Origin: Beverwykella pulmonaria
Taxonomy: Eukaryota > Ascomycota > Dothideomycetes > Pleosporales > Melanommataceae
Length of the DNA: 64,000 nucleotides
Direction of reading: 5' to 3'
Assembly: GCA_001599595.1 (NCBI GenBank)
Contig: BCHH01000005.1
Span: 721,403-785,402, forward strand
Every line of letters starts with the position of its first letter. Position 1 is the first letter of the stretch. This document shows, piece by piece, positions 47,694 through 60,402 of this stretch. The notes under the pieces were generated by a model. The model searched no databases, was not told where the DNA came from, and saw only the letters and a list, made by a program, of their open reading frames with translations. The position numbers and the translations under genes are program-made.

Positions 47694-50600
47694 ATGCCGA
47701 AATTTGTGCCCCGACAGCGCAAGCACCGCACGCTTGCGCGGCAAAAACTCGAAGCCAATGCGCCAATAGAAGACACGAGCGGCCAAGATGCGAATGCGAC
47801 GGAAATCTTGCCGACGGAGAAGCGGGAGAGAGAGGAGAGGAAAGCGGCAATAAAGGAGGAGTTGGGGAGGGAGAGCATCGCGAAGATGAGTGGGAAGAAA
47901 AAGAAGAGGTTGGATAAGTATATTGTGCGTTCCCTGCCTCCATCCAGAAGTCACTCTCAACTCCTCTACCTATCCAATTTGCAGAAACGCAGGCTCATGA
48001 TCATGTGGGACGTAGGATACCAAGCTCAAGAAAGAAGAAAACCTCGCCCTCCTCAAGAAACTCGCCGCACAGAAAGTCGACACGAGTCTATTCCAGAGCT
48101 CGAAGAAATTAGGCCGGGGAGAGGGGACGAAGAGGGAGATTTTGAGGCGGGCGATGTTGGAGAGGAATGCGGGGATTGATGTGGAGAGAAATGAGGGGTT
48201 GTTGCTGGAAGAGAGGAGGGCTCCCACAGGCCCAGAGCCCAGGAGAAAGATTACTGAGGAAGAGGTAGCGCCAAAGGAAAAGCCGAAGAAACAACATGCA
48301 AGTGGGGTTGCTGAACAGAACCTGTCACGTAAATGCCCATCACCCACCGAGGATGAACTCGCGCAAACAAGAGCACAGCAGCCGGCAAGGAATTCCCTAC
48401 AAGGTATTGGAGCGTTTGGAGCTGGGCTGAAGAGGCCGCTAGAGTTAGATGAGTCGGGCAGACCGGTCATACAGACACGGAAACGCCGGAAAACGCAGAA
48501 AAAGGCTGTCATAGTCGAAGAAGAGGTCGAATGGGAAGGATTCAGCTCAGACGAGGGGGATGCGGAAGATCCATCTGACGCTGCGATCTCAGACTCGGCT
48601 GAAGAGGGCGATTTAGGGAGCGACGCGGGAGAGTCGGGTTCGGAGAGTTCTGAAGTCGATACTGAAGAAGACGAAAGCGATACGAGTCTAGACGAAGAGA
48701 CCAAAGCCTCACGGAGAAATCGAGTATCTGCCTTCAAATCGTGGGTTACACAGCAAAGGAACGAAGTTGTTGGGTTTACGCCCACTACTAATCTAGAATA
48801 CGCGATGCCTCCCAAACCTGTAAATTTCGAGCCCCGCGCACCAGAACTGGATCCACTACCTCCTGAGCTGGAGACGAACACTGCCACAGATGCGACAAGG
48901 AAAGCTTTCAGCGTAACCGTGAATAGACCCCCCGAAATGCAGGAGTCGAGATTGCAGCTCCCCATTGTTGCTGAAGAACAAAAGATCATGGAAGCTATAC
49001 ACAATAATGATGTGGTCGTGGTCTGGGGAGCTACCGGCAGTGGTAAGACCACTCAGGTGCCACAATTCTTGTTCGAAGCTGGATACGGTGCGCCTGACGG
49101 ACCAACACCAGGCATGGTCGGCGTCACACAGCCTAGGCGAGTCGCCGCTGTCAGTATGTCGAAGCGTGTAGGCGACGAGCTGGGAGATGCCAGCTCGAAG
49201 GTCGCATATCAGATTCGTTTCGATACCACGACAAGCCCGAAGACGGCCATCAAGTTCATGACAGATGGGGTTCTGCTTCGTGAAATCGCCCAAGATTTTA
49301 TCTTGACAAAATACTCTGCCATCGTCATCGATGAAGCTCACGAGCGGAGCGTCAATACTGACATTTTGATCGGAATGCTTAGCAGGATTGTCGACCTTCG
49401 AGCAGAGATGGCCCGAGATGATCCTAAGCAAAAACCGCTGAAACTTGTCATTATGTCTGCTACACTTAGAATATCGGACTTCACGGGGAACAAGCGACTC
49501 TTCAGGAACAACACACCACCTCTAATAAAGGCGGAAGGGCGCCAGTTCGCAGTCACCAACCACTTCTCGCGCCGCACACAGCGGGACTACGTCGAGGAAA
49601 CATTCCGAAAGATATGTCGAGGTCATCGAAAACTTCCCCGGGGAGGCATGTTGGTCTTCCTAACGGGGCAAAACGAGATAGCACATCTCGCAAAGAGATT
49701 GAAGGAGACATTTGCTTCTACACAGGGACACGAAGCGAAAGTTGGCCAAGTGCAGATCTCACCTGCAGAGGCCCCTTTGGAGACTGAGGACATCGACCTG
49801 GGTAAAAAGGTCTCAGATTACCAGGATGAAGACGGCTCTGATTCCGATGACTCCATAATCACAGGTCTGGATGGCGAAGACGATGGAGAATTCGATATAG
49901 GGGAAGAGAAAGCTGAGACTTCAGTCTTGAAAATCCACGTCCTGCCACTCTACTCCCAGCTGCCAACGAACCAGCAACTACGCGTTTTCGATCCACCTCC
50001 GGAGGGCTCCCGCCTCATCGTTCTCGCTACCAACGTCGCGGAAACCAGTTTAACAATCCCCGGTATCAGATACGTCTTCGACTGTGGTCGGGCAAAGGAG
50101 AAACATTACGATCTCCTCACCGGTGTTCAGAGCTTTGAAGTCGGCTGGATCAGCAAAGCAAGCGCAAGCCAGAGAGCCGGTCGAGCTGGCAGAACAGGTC
50201 CCGGACACTGCTACCGCCTCTATTCCTCTGCGGTCTTCGAGCGCGACTTCGAAGAGTACGCCGCCCCAGAAATCCTCCGAACACCCCTCGAAAGTGTTGT
50301 CCTTCAACTCAAGAGCATGGGCGCCCCAGTCGTCGGCTTCCCCTTCCCAACGCCCCCCGACCGCGACCATCTCCGCAAAGCCGAAAACCTTCTCTCGTAC
50401 CTCGGCGCCCTGTCCCCCGCAGGCAAAGTAACATCCCTAGGCCACGAGCTCTCTCTCTACCCCCTCAACCCGCGCTTCGCCCGCATGCTTGTACTAGGCA
50501 TCGCGCAAAATCTCACTGCTGAAACAATCGCCCTTGTAGCGGCCCTCTCCGTCCCCGAACTGCTCATCCCAGAAAACAAACTGGGACTGCGTGAACCCGT

Positions 50601-51513
50601 TCAAGTCCTTGACGCCATCCGCACAGAAGATGACAATCTCGAGGCCGCCGAGCGATCCCGCCTGCGGAAAGCATATAACGCCGCGCAAGCCAAACTCGCT
50701 ATAAATGCCAAACAGGCCGACTGCGTGAAGCTCAACAACGCGATATGCGCGTATGCCTACGAAGACAATCAGCAAAACTTCTGCGACGACATGTTCCTGA
50801 ATGCCAAGTCCATGCAGGAAGCCTCCCTCCTCCGCCAGCAGCTCACGAACATCGTGCGCGCGCACCGTCCTACCGCCATGGAGTCATACCAAGCGCGCCT
50901 CCCTCCCCAGACAGAAAGGGGTATCAATCTGCTTACGCAGATCTGCGCCGCGGGCTTCATCGACCAGATTGCCATGCGCGCCGACCTCGCACCTGTCCCT
51001 CCCTCACTCCCCCGAAAGCCCAAATCTGCCATCGACGTCCCCTACATTACGCTCTTCCCGTCCACGTACGGTCGTCCCCAGTCCAACGATCCGGGCGCGG
51101 CGTACGTGTACATCCACCCTTCCTCCCTCTTAGCCCGCACGCCTCCTGCAAAGCTCCCCGGGTTCCTCATCTACTCGCACCTCCAGCGCGCATCCCCGTC
51201 TTCCATCAACGGCTCGCGGGTACCGAAAACGCGTCTGCACCCTTTGACACCGGTGACGCGGAACCAAGTAGTGAACATCGCGCTAGGGACGCCGTTGTTG
51301 AGCGTGAGTAAGCCGAAGGGGAAAATTGTTGATCTTGCACGGGAGAGCGGGAAGGAGAGGAGGGAGGTAGAGGTCGAGGTTAGTCTTGTTGGGGAGAGCG
51401 GTGGGCAGGGGTGGGGAATGGGTGTTAGGAGAGTGGTACAGAGGAAGGAGGGTGGGGAATGGGTGGTGGAGAGGATTGTCGGGGTAGTTGGGGGATATAA
51501 TGTTTTGAAGTAG
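47694..51513 (+). CDS. ECM16: DEAH-box RNA helicase Dhr1/Ecm16 (DHX37 homologue)
   Basis: Exons 47694..47924 and 48016..51513 (91-nt intron, phase 0) give 1242 residues. The N-terminus PKFVPRQRKHR is typical of Dhr1; a long charged region with basic patches and an acidic Ser/Glu/Asp stretch (about residues 260-310) follows. The helicase core shows Walker A GATGSGKTTQVPQF (about 415), DEAH (about 516), SATL, TNVAETSLTIPGI and QRAGRAGRTGPG (about 796), then the ratchet/HA2 and OB-fold regions. An acidic insert between the RecA domains is present, as in Dhr1. The enzyme removes U3 snoRNA from pre-rRNA in 40S ribosome assembly in the nucleolus. The gene is complete and well conserved. Confidence 0.95.
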
Positions 51514-53589
51514 AGACTGAATTGAAGGTGTCACTATCAAGAGTTTTGCATATCCTAAGCTTGTATTTTCAAGGCTGCGAATGATCGGCTGTGATATGGT
51601 ATAGAGCGACATAACGTATAGCAAAAGAGCACAGGAAAGAGGAAATTGTGGTGTGGTAAGTTACCTCATCCTCCGATACGAAGAAAACCTTACAGTAGAG
51701 TAATGGGTGTCATTGTTAGCGATGACGCGTGATAGCGAGAAGCGATGTAAGACTAAGTGTTCTTGGACAGCAAACAGCATTGAAATCAGCACCTGTATCC
51801 ATTCTTTCCGTCAACCCACCTCGAACGCCATTGAAAGCAGTGATACCTATGTATGCTTTCCATATCATTGTGCTGACCAGCAACACCATTAACGCCAGTA
51901 AACACAACCTCTTCCATGCACTCTGACAATAGCAACGGAGCAATCTCATTAACACCATACTGTCTATGAGTCAACCCTAAACCGACCCCTTTTGGAACGG
52001 TGCTGATGACTTTCTGTGTGCCAGTGGGAGTCCCGTCTTCCATTGAGATGTTGGTCCGATTATGAGTAAATGTAGTGTGTGAGCTGTCCTTTATAGCCTC
52101 CATGTTAGTCTAGTGACCGTTGAATTTGTCCACGTCGCTCGAGTGGGTCTGTTGATGGAAATTGCCCCAACCCTCAAGTTTCTAGACAGGCTAAGTAGAT
52201 CGAGGAGCAGGCTGTAGGCTAGATTGAGATCTTTTATGTAGGGCCTGTTGGCCACGACGATTATTTCCACTATTGCGTCCATGGCTTCGGACGTTAATCT
52301 AATATTGAGGAAAGCGTCCATGGATCAGAGCAGCTGAAGCGTTGTCGACTGCAGGAACTGAAGCCTGAGGGCATGATAGAAGTAACGACCTTAGCGACAG
52401 GAGGTTCAATGATGTTGGTGATACTGGGGAATGGTGGCTCTGCGGCGCCGCTCCCTCTCACACAGCCCTAGAATATTCGCTCTGAGGCGAAGGCATATAA
52501 ACAGTACATCTACTCTCGAACCGATTGATATAATTCCTTCATCCCAACACTTTTGGACAGTGTTGCGCCATTTACTGCATTTTGACCTTCCAGCTTCATC
52601 TCAGGACGTCTCATCGTAGCGCACGGGCCACTAGAGGAATAGAGACAGTTCCAATATCAACATCATCTCTACCAAAGAGTATGTGCCCATTTTGGCAGAT
52701 ACAGCCGGAAATGATCGATCTGTACCCACCGTTTTAACCTCATCCTGGAATCGCGTTGTTCGTCAGCGGGGATTGCTGCATCGTGTGCGCGTTTCAGATC
52801 CGGGGTTGCGTATGCGGCGAGTCAAGACCACAAAGCTGCGTTGAGAGAGCCTGAATCAAGCACATGAAGGTCCCAACAACGTTGCCACCAAACCGAGCAG
52901 TCACGGCTGGTATCGTGTCGCCCAGCGACTGATGCGGCATTAGATAAGCCTACACACACCACGCTAACCCAAACCCCTCTTCAAGATCTGCGCTGATTCA
53001 TGACCGCTTAAACCCCAACACAATACGATGTACTCCATGTTTCCCCAGCTTTCATTCTCGATAGCGTAGGGGCTAAGGGCTTGACTCACGACCTTGGCAT
53101 CGGCAGTGTCCATGTGAAGTCTGAGTGTGGCCATGTCTTCTCTAAAGGATGAGGCTCGAGCCCACGCTCGCAAGAGACGATATCGCGAACCTTTTCTGAC
53201 GGGAGTGAATAGCCACATGTACCCTGCGATGGTCCTCATGCGCCACTCCAGGAATCCGGGACCACATTGTAGTTAATCTACGCAATCTGCGGTCCAACGG
53301 CCATGCACCTCCCGTACGAAAATCACGTCTAAACAACCACATCGCCTTTCGCCCTTCCAAATACCTCCCCACATGGAAAGTGGAATAAAGTGCCAAGCTC
53401 TTTCCGTCCTTGGCCTTTTGCGCCTCTCATTTGTGGGGTCCCCTCTCCCGCCCAAGTTGGTGACTTGGCAGGGCGTTCGGCACTTGGATAATTGCAATTG
53501 CCCGTCACCCTCAACGGCTATAAGGGTCCCTGGCTGTGGATCAAAATGTTTGCTGTAACGACACCTGTTGCTCACCTCGAGACGAAACC
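51514..53589. other. Gene-free stretch, promoter side of the sugar transporter
   Basis: Over 2 kb with no supportable gene on either strand. The 3' end of DHR1 lies at the left and the transporter promoter, with two CreA-type sites, at the right. Confidence 0.5.
53367..53438. promoter_or_regulatory. Two CreA-type (SYGGRG) motifs upstream of a sugar transporter
   Basis: CCCCAC at 53367..53372 (GTGGGG on the other strand) and GTGGGG at 53433..53438 both fit the SYGGRG consensus bound by the carbon-catabolite repressor CreA/CRE1. They are 66 bases apart and 150-225 bases before the ATG. Six-base motifs are frequent, so only their pairing and position are suggestive. Confidence 0.35.
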
Positions 53590-55336
53590 ATGGCAGACCC
53601 CGTGGGAGAATCGTGGCTCGCCCACAGAAATCTGTTCATAGCATGTGGTGTCATGATCCTGTCGCCTTTCCAGTATGGCATTGATTTCGGCATGATTGGG
53701 GGTGAGTCTTGCGGCACCTACCATACCTACCGGAACAACAGCGAGATGCTGACTTTGCTAGGTCTCCAGGCCATGGTTGGATTTCTTAAAGTTTTCGGCT
53801 ACCCGACCACCAAAACCGTCATCGGATGGAACCTTACGACTGAACGGCAACAGCTCATCTCGTCGCTCATGACATTGGGTGCCTTCATCAGCTCTGGTTT
53901 CGCCGGTGTCGCTGCCAACAAGTTTGGACGTCGGCAATGCCTAGGCCTGGCCTGTGTTATCTGCTGCATTGCTAATATAATCATGATGACTACTGAGAAC
54001 ATCATCGCGCTTTACATCGGGCGGTTGACTATCGGGATCGCCAACGGCTACTTCATGTGTTTCTCCCAACTCTACATCCAGGAGAGCAGTGTTGCCAAGT
54101 ACCGTGGTCTATTCCTCACTGGCTTCCAGTTCTTCACCTCGTTTGTAAGTATTGCAATTGCGACTGTGGAGATTATGGGAATAACCAAGCATCAGGGTAC
54201 CTTGATCGGAACAATTGTGGACTGGGCTACAGCGAAGCGACCTGATAAATCAGCCTACCTCATTCCTCTCGGCCTCATCTACGTTGTACCTTCAATCCTG
54301 ATTGTCAGCATGTTCCTTATCCCCGAATCGCCTCGATGGCTCATTCTGCAAGATCGGTATGAAGAAGGCGTTGAATCGCTTCGCTGGCTCCGACCCGAAG
54401 GGACCGATGTTGAGGCAGAGGCTTTCGAGATTCGAGCTGCCATTCAACGGGAGAAGGAGATGAGTTCTGGGATCGGACCTCTAGATATGATCAAAAACCC
54501 TGTAGATCGGCGACGGACAATTCTCGCAGTGTGCGCTGTTACGCTACAGGCTTCTTCCGGATCTATGTTCATTATCGGTGAGCTCCTCATCCCTGCAAGT
54601 TGTACCAGTATCGAAGTTCTAATCCACGTTCACAGCATATAAAGCTTACTTCTTCACCATCGCCAAAGTGTCGGATCCCTTCGCCATGACCAACGTACTC
54701 AGCTGCATAGGAATTCTCGCCATCATTGCCAACTCCTTGATCATCGTTAAATACGGACGCCGCCGCGTCCTCTTGATGGTCGGCCTTCTCCTCTGCGGTA
54801 TATTGCAACTCATCATCGCCATTGCATACGACAAGAAGCCCGGCACCAAGAAAACTGGCCGTGTTATTGTTGCGCTATCCTGTGTCTACATGTTCAGCTA
54901 CAACGGTATGATCTCGACATATGCATGGCTGGCGGGCGGCGAAATCCCCACCCAGCGCTTGCGCTCGCACACATTCGGTCTTGCAGCTGCTGTCGGGTTC
55001 TTCTTTGCTTGGCTCACCACATTCACAGCACCGTACTTCATCAACCCCGCGGCGCTGGGCTGGGGTCCACGTTACGGATTCATATGGTTCCCGTCGTGCG
55101 TGATTGCAGCTACGTGGGTGTTCTTCTTCTTACCCGAAGTCAAGAACCGCACGCTCGAGGAGATTGACGAGATGTTTGAGGCGAGGTTGTCGGCAAGGAA
55201 ATTCGCGGCGTACAAATGTGTGGGCGTTGCGAATAACATTGATGCGGAGGGACGGAATAGCATTGGGAAAGAGGATGATATCCAGGTGCTGAGAAGCGAG
55301 AAGGTCATGACAGAAACAGCTATAACTCAGGAGTAG
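53590..55336 (+). CDS. MFS sugar porter
   Basis: Four exons (53590..53701, 53762..54144, 54196..54577, 54636..55336) give 525 residues. The 51-nt intron at 54145..54195 is a multiple of three with no stop, so it could be read through by mistake. Twelve helices with sugar-porter marks are present: FGRRQC in the first cytosolic loop, the YIGRLTIGIANGYFMCFSQLYIQE segment of helices 4-5, PESPRWLILQDR after helix 6, YGRRRVLLM, GGEIPTQRLRS and the terminal FFFLPEVKNRTLEEIDEMF. This belongs to the fungal maltose/hexose-type transporter group in the plasma membrane; the exact sugar is not evident. CreA-type sites upstream fit glucose repression. Confidence 0.92.
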
Positions 55337-55839
55337 GAGAATGATGGGTGGACGAGGAGCGGGAAGGGGGCGGGTAGTTTGGCAAGCGAGTTGCATTTGG
55401 ACGAGGAAGCTAGCGGAATGACACCTACTGAATGATTTACTTTTTTTGAAGTTGCGTGTAATTGCATGACACGGGCATTCATCTTTTCAATAACACATGC
55501 CCCTTATCTTGTGTACTTGCTAGTATTGATGATGATATAAGCGTTATTGTGAGAACGCTAAGCTAGTCCTTTGGGAGGGACTGTTCCACCTCCCGTCTTT
55601 AGTGGTGCTTCGCCGTGAACCTTAAAACGACACCTCCCGACATCAATATTGCTCAATGACGACAGACATTACTTATTAAGGGGCTCTTCGATAGCTCAAA
55701 ATACGTGTGATCTGAATGCACATCGCACAAAAGAACTAACGCGGCTTGCCTAGCTACACGTCCTGCATCGCGATACCCCAGACACCGTACCACCACTCTC
55801 CCGCCGGACCTCCGCCATGAGGATGCGATTGCGATTGCC

Positions 55840-57142
55840 ATGCCACGTCTTCCAACCGCGCTGCTACGAAAAGCGTATGCGATAAATCCACTCCTCCCGC
55901 CGCTTCTTAGGCCCTGCCGCGACCTGGCCTCCGCACAGAATGAGCTGTGCTGGCTACGTGAACACGTTCAGAAGGTCACGAAAGCCCGGCGTGCCAAAGG
56001 CGATATACTAGCCCGGGGCGAATTCTTGAGGACGCTGGTTCAGAAAAGAGCAAAAGGGTACCCGCTGCAGTATGGGCTCGGGACCGAGTTCTTCGGGGAC
56101 CTGGAGATTGAGTGCAGGCCTGGTGTACTTATACCGAGGTGTGTTCGGTGATGGCTTCGAGAAGGTGTGTTTGGTGATGGCTGATGAGTACATTAGACCG
56201 GAGACGGCGGCTTCTGTGACCCATCTCGTGAGGTTGGTGACCGCAGCGCAAGACCTTCCCACCGATCTTCGTATGCTGGATCTCTGCACGGGTACCGGCT
56301 GCATCCCTCTCCTCTTCCATTATGAATTCTATTCTATCCGCAACGATGTCGAGCTGCGCTTCCTCGGCGTCGACATCTCCAGGAAAGCCCTTGCGCTTGC
56401 AAATCACAACCTCCAGCGGTTGCGCCATAGCGACAAAAACGTGGCTAAAGGCGTCATCGAATTCATGATGGCCGACATCCTCATCAATCCATTCGCAGAT
56501 CAGAGCTACAAGACCCATGAACCACCCTCGCTCAAATCTGCCCTCAACCTCGGCAGGAAGCCTATGTTTTGGGACATTCTCATCTCTAATCCCCCATATA
56601 TCTCGCCCTCAGCGTTTTGGACCACCACTGCGCGCTCTGTCCGCGGCTTCGAGCCACGACTTGCTCTCGTGCCTCCCCGTGGTGCTGGAAAAACCGACAC
56701 AGAACAGGGCGACGCGTTCTACCCCATGCTTCTGGTCACTGCGAGAGAAACCGAAGCGAAGATTGTATTGTTGGAGGTTGCGGATCTGGGTCAAGCCCTC
56801 CGGGTTGCGCGCATGGCCCGCAACATGCATTTTTACGACGGTGTTGAGATATGGTGCGACCAACCCGATCAACCCGGTGAATCGCAATTGCCAACATCAC
56901 AAGAGTTTCCCATCATCGGCCAAGGCAATGGTCGGTCAGTTCTTTGTTGGCGAGGCCAAGGAGCGACCTGGCTGGGAAAGGCCAAAGTGGTTGCGAAAGA
57001 TGCAGGTCCACGATTTGGGAAACCAGAATATACTCTGGATACCAAGTTGAACCATGAGTGTATCCACTTGTTTCAAAAAGGGTGCACTGAGATATTACGA
57101 ACCCGACCGTCGGGTAAACACTTTCCTTCATCTGTCAAATAA
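55840..57142 (+). CDS. HemK/MTQ1-type release-factor glutamine methyltransferase
   Basis: Exons 55840..56138 and 56197..57142 (58-nt intron GTGTGT..CATTAG that completes IPRPETAAS) give 414 residues. The N-terminal helical domain includes a GYPLQYGLGTEFF segment. The SAM-binding motif I is LDLCTGTGCIPLL (about 126-138), and the catalytic NPPY (about 230) binds the glutamine side chain of a release-factor GGQ loop. The basic, Leu/Arg-rich first ~40 residues fit mitochondrial targeting, so this is most likely the mitochondrial enzyme (Mtq1) that methylates mitochondrial release factors. It is ~100 residues longer than the yeast protein, with an insert and C-terminal extension. An overlapping out-of-frame upstream ATG (55817, 22 codons) could dampen translation. 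Confidence 0.88.
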
Positions 57143-58559
57143 AGCAGATCATCAAACGTATAAAGATCCCGCCGTTTCGTTTGGCGCTTGTGTTTTCACA
57201 CACAAGAAAAGATTTGCTGATCAACCCGAGGAATGTGGCTGTTCTCAGCCATCCGGAGATTCACTCAGGCATCTTGTTTTCATATTCTCCTTGGCGGTTC
57301 CAGATGGCTGTGCAAGACCGGCATTGGATAGGCAGCTACAGAGCAAGCCCTTGTACCATGTGACAAGATGCGGCATAGTGTATACCCGGAATTCTAACGC
57401 TCCTTAGATAGTATAATCGCCCTGGCCCCGATATTCTGAACGCAGCTCATTTTACGACGCGGTGCAGCACGCTGAGTGGCCAGATGTGAGATGAGGTAAG
57501 ATAAACAGTTTCCGCTACGAACTTCGCCCCAATCGGACATTTGATGTCGCGCCTTTATTTCAACCCCGAGGGATTCCTTAGGCTCATATCTTTCTTACCC
57601 ATCCGAATGAGGAAATATGTATGGTTACCTTCGATTCAAGTGCGAATACAGCGTTTTAAGCATTGCTGGCTAATTAAGTTGGCTGCAGATACAGCGAGAA
57701 ACCATCATTCGACCACTCTTCTTCCTAGGGATAACACTGTTGTTTGGTACGTACTCGACTATCGATTAATATGACTCAAGTGTCTATTTCGTTGCTTGAA
57801 GTTGCAACGAAGCGGCGACTTTTAATTTTTCAGACATGCGCTTCGAATAAACATGTCATGCTCACATTTGTTCCAACCATACCCATCTGCTCCCAAACTA
57901 CTGTCGCACTCCGCAAATCTTAGCCTCGAGCTCTCCGCTCACTTTCCGAGTCGAAATGCCCAGAAGAAGGTAACGGAGCGCTCGCCCAACGCCTTAGCTG
58001 CTTTGTCTCTACTTCGCGGAGACAACTGGACTCCAGTGCGAGAAGGCTGTCCAGTAAGAAATACTTCATGCTCGTGCTAACCTCGCTGCGGCAATGCCCA
58101 GCGTAATACCGCCCACCGGACCGAACGCCTAGTATTGGTAGAAATTTCTTACCGATACATCCATCTACCAAAGCAAAAGCTGCGCCCTCTATGCTTGCTG
58201 ATATGCCAAGATGTACGTTGTGGCAGAATCAGCTTACTTCCAAAGTCCGTCCAGCTCAGCGCCTTCCCCGGTAATGTAAACGCCAAGGCCTGAAGTCCGA
58301 TTGCATTGGATTGCAAAATGCGATGCTGCGGAGGACAATTTCAACCGCTGTATATAATTATCAAGCGACGCCTTGACGGAAGTATTCATTTGCTTTCGTT
58401 TCTTCATACATTCTTTTCTTCAATTCTACAGTCACTCCTTTACACATTCGTTTCGCATACACACTATCTTTAACGCCTTCTGGATATACAATGCTTTTTT
58501 GGATATCCAACTTGGTCAACATTTGAGCATAGCCATTCTTTGACCGACCCATTTTCACC
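57143..58559. other. Gene-free stretch
   Basis: I see no gene in these 1.4 kb. It includes the promoter of the secreted protein at 58560, with a TATA-like TGTATATAATTA near 58350. Confidence 0.5.
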
Positions 58560-60402
58560 ATGCGGGCGGCTGGCCTATCCGCCCTCGCAGCTCTGCTGCT
58601 TTCTGCCAACGCAGAAACCAAATGCCACACCGATAACCCCCTCACCAACTGGTCCGTCGCCGACCTCTCCGCGCTTCAGGAAGCGCTCGCGGGCCCCGTC
58701 GCCGACCTCTGCGCCCAGGGTCTGACACCCGATGAGAACGAAGTCATCAGCCACTCCGTAGGAGACGTAACATTCGAGATTGTCCGCGAAGACGTGGCTC
58801 AGAGCGCCGAGGACTGTAAGACTGCGTTCTCTACTATCATTTCGCAGTGCATCAGAGGCCAGAATGTTGGCGGTGGGGAGATCGATGTGAACAATGTTTT
58901 GTATGAGATTTTTCATACTAATGCTGCTGAGGATGTGGACTTCAGCTTGGAATTGAGAGATGACGGGTTTGATACTGAGGGTGACGTTTTGGACGATTTT
59001 CTGGAAATCGTCGGAAGGGATGAAGGGTTGGAGGCAAGGGCCCCAAAGGGGGGGAGGAAGCCAAAGCCAAAGCCAAAGCCAAAGCCGAAGCCAAAGCCAA
59101 AGCCAAAGCCAACTCCTAAGCCCAAGCCGACTCCTAAGCCCAAGCCGACTCCCAAGCCCAAGCCGACTCCCAAGCCCAAGCCGACTCCCAAGCCCAAACC
59201 CACACCAAAGTCCAAATCCAAATCTGTCAGGGCCTCCAAGACCTCGAGCTCCGCCAAAGCCGGCCCCACGGAGAACTGCAAGCAGATCTACGCCTTGGCC
59301 CTGAAATCCGTTCAATCGGAAGTCAGGAATGGTAAGAGAGATGAGGATATGGCTGAGCGCGGAGAGTTTGTCGGTGGTATGGTGCATGTGGAGAAGAGGG
59401 GGAAAAAGGAGGGGAGTGGGTGTGGAATTAAACCTTTTGATGCACTGAATTATCCGGATAACCTGGTATGTGTAAAATTCTAGGTGCCAATGGGAAGGTT
59501 TGCTAATTACTGGATAGACTGGAAAGAAGTACTACGGCTTCAAGCAACCCGCCGTCTGCGCCAACGTGCTCTTCCCCGCCGGCATGACCACACGGCCCGC
59601 CGGCACCGTCAAAGCAAACTACGAAGTCGAGCACATTCTCGAATGGCAGCTCGTAACCAAATTCTTCGAGTGGGTCAAAGAAAAGGAGAAGCCTGGCGCC
59701 GTCTTCGACAACCCGGACGCCAATGCCGCGACCAAGAAGGTCGACTTCTGCCAGTACTTCAAGGCGATGTGGGAGGGCGCACCGACGTTCAAGATTGGGA
59801 ATAGTCAGGCACTGTCCCCTCTAGACCATCTCGTGCATGCATATCCTGGAAAGAGTAACTTCGAGGATGAATTTGTGTGGCTGCAGAAACCGATTAATGC
59901 GCCCGCGAAGTCCAACATGTGGGCCCCCAAGTCGGCCGCCAGCGCCGGCATCTACACGGCGTCCAAGATCCGCAAGGAGATCAACGGCGACATAACCACT
60001 GCGCGCGTCGCCCTAATGAAGCTCAAATATCTCATGGGCGCACGCATGTACATGCGCGACAAGACGATTGCCAATTTGTTTAAGAAGCAGAAAGTTCGTA
60101 TCGGCAACATACTCGAGGACGTTGATACGTCTCTCTCACAACACCCCAAGCCCGGGCAGACAGCGTGGAAGAAACAGAATCTAAGGGCGGCCTGGAATAA
60201 GTACATGGATGCAAAGTTCTTGGAAGCGGGCACGAGGACTAATCGCGATATGGATGCGTTTTTGAAGTTGTTGGATTCGAAGTGGCTTAAGGGGAAGAAA
60301 CCGGCCAGCGCGGATTTGACAAAGTTTAAGGAGGAAATTAAGACAGTTAAGGCGGCGTGGGTGAAGGAGAAGAGAACGGCATGGACGAAGCCTTGGGCTT
60401 AG
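58560..60402 (+). CDS. Secreted protein with Lys-Pro hinge and an uncharacterised C-terminal domain
   Basis: Exons 58560..59465 and 59518..60402 (52-nt intron, phase 0) give 596 residues. Residues 1-18 form a signal peptide. Residues ~20-155 form an acidic domain with four cysteines (one pair close together). Residues ~167-219 are a pure KP/TPKPKP repeat, likely a rigid extended hinge. The C-terminal ~330 residues start with a Cys-bearing segment and contain [33 protein letters not shown] and a helical, Lys/Trp-rich end. The EHILE segment recalls regions found beside class V chitinases of the killer-toxin type in filamentous fungi, but I cannot name a domain. No chitin-binding or GH18 motif is present. 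Likely secreted; activity is unknown, and a competition or effector role is speculation. Confidence 0.75.
59059..59216. repeat. Minisatellite coding for (KP)n and (TPKPKP)n
   Basis: The first part repeats CCAAAG (Pro-Lys); the second repeats an 18-base unit of the form CCGACTCCCAAGCCCAAG, about six copies. It lies inside the coding sequence and keeps frame. Copy number may vary between strains. Confidence 0.9.

Noticed and set aside
47970..49052. 360-codon open frame on the minus strand
   Set aside because: It is the antisense of the DHR1 coding sequence; the plus-strand helicase motifs leave no doubt which strand is real.
58575..59387. 270-codon minus-strand frame with Leu/Gly-rich repeats
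   Set aside because: Antisense of the KP-repeat minisatellite; the plus-strand protein has a signal peptide and a proper splice.
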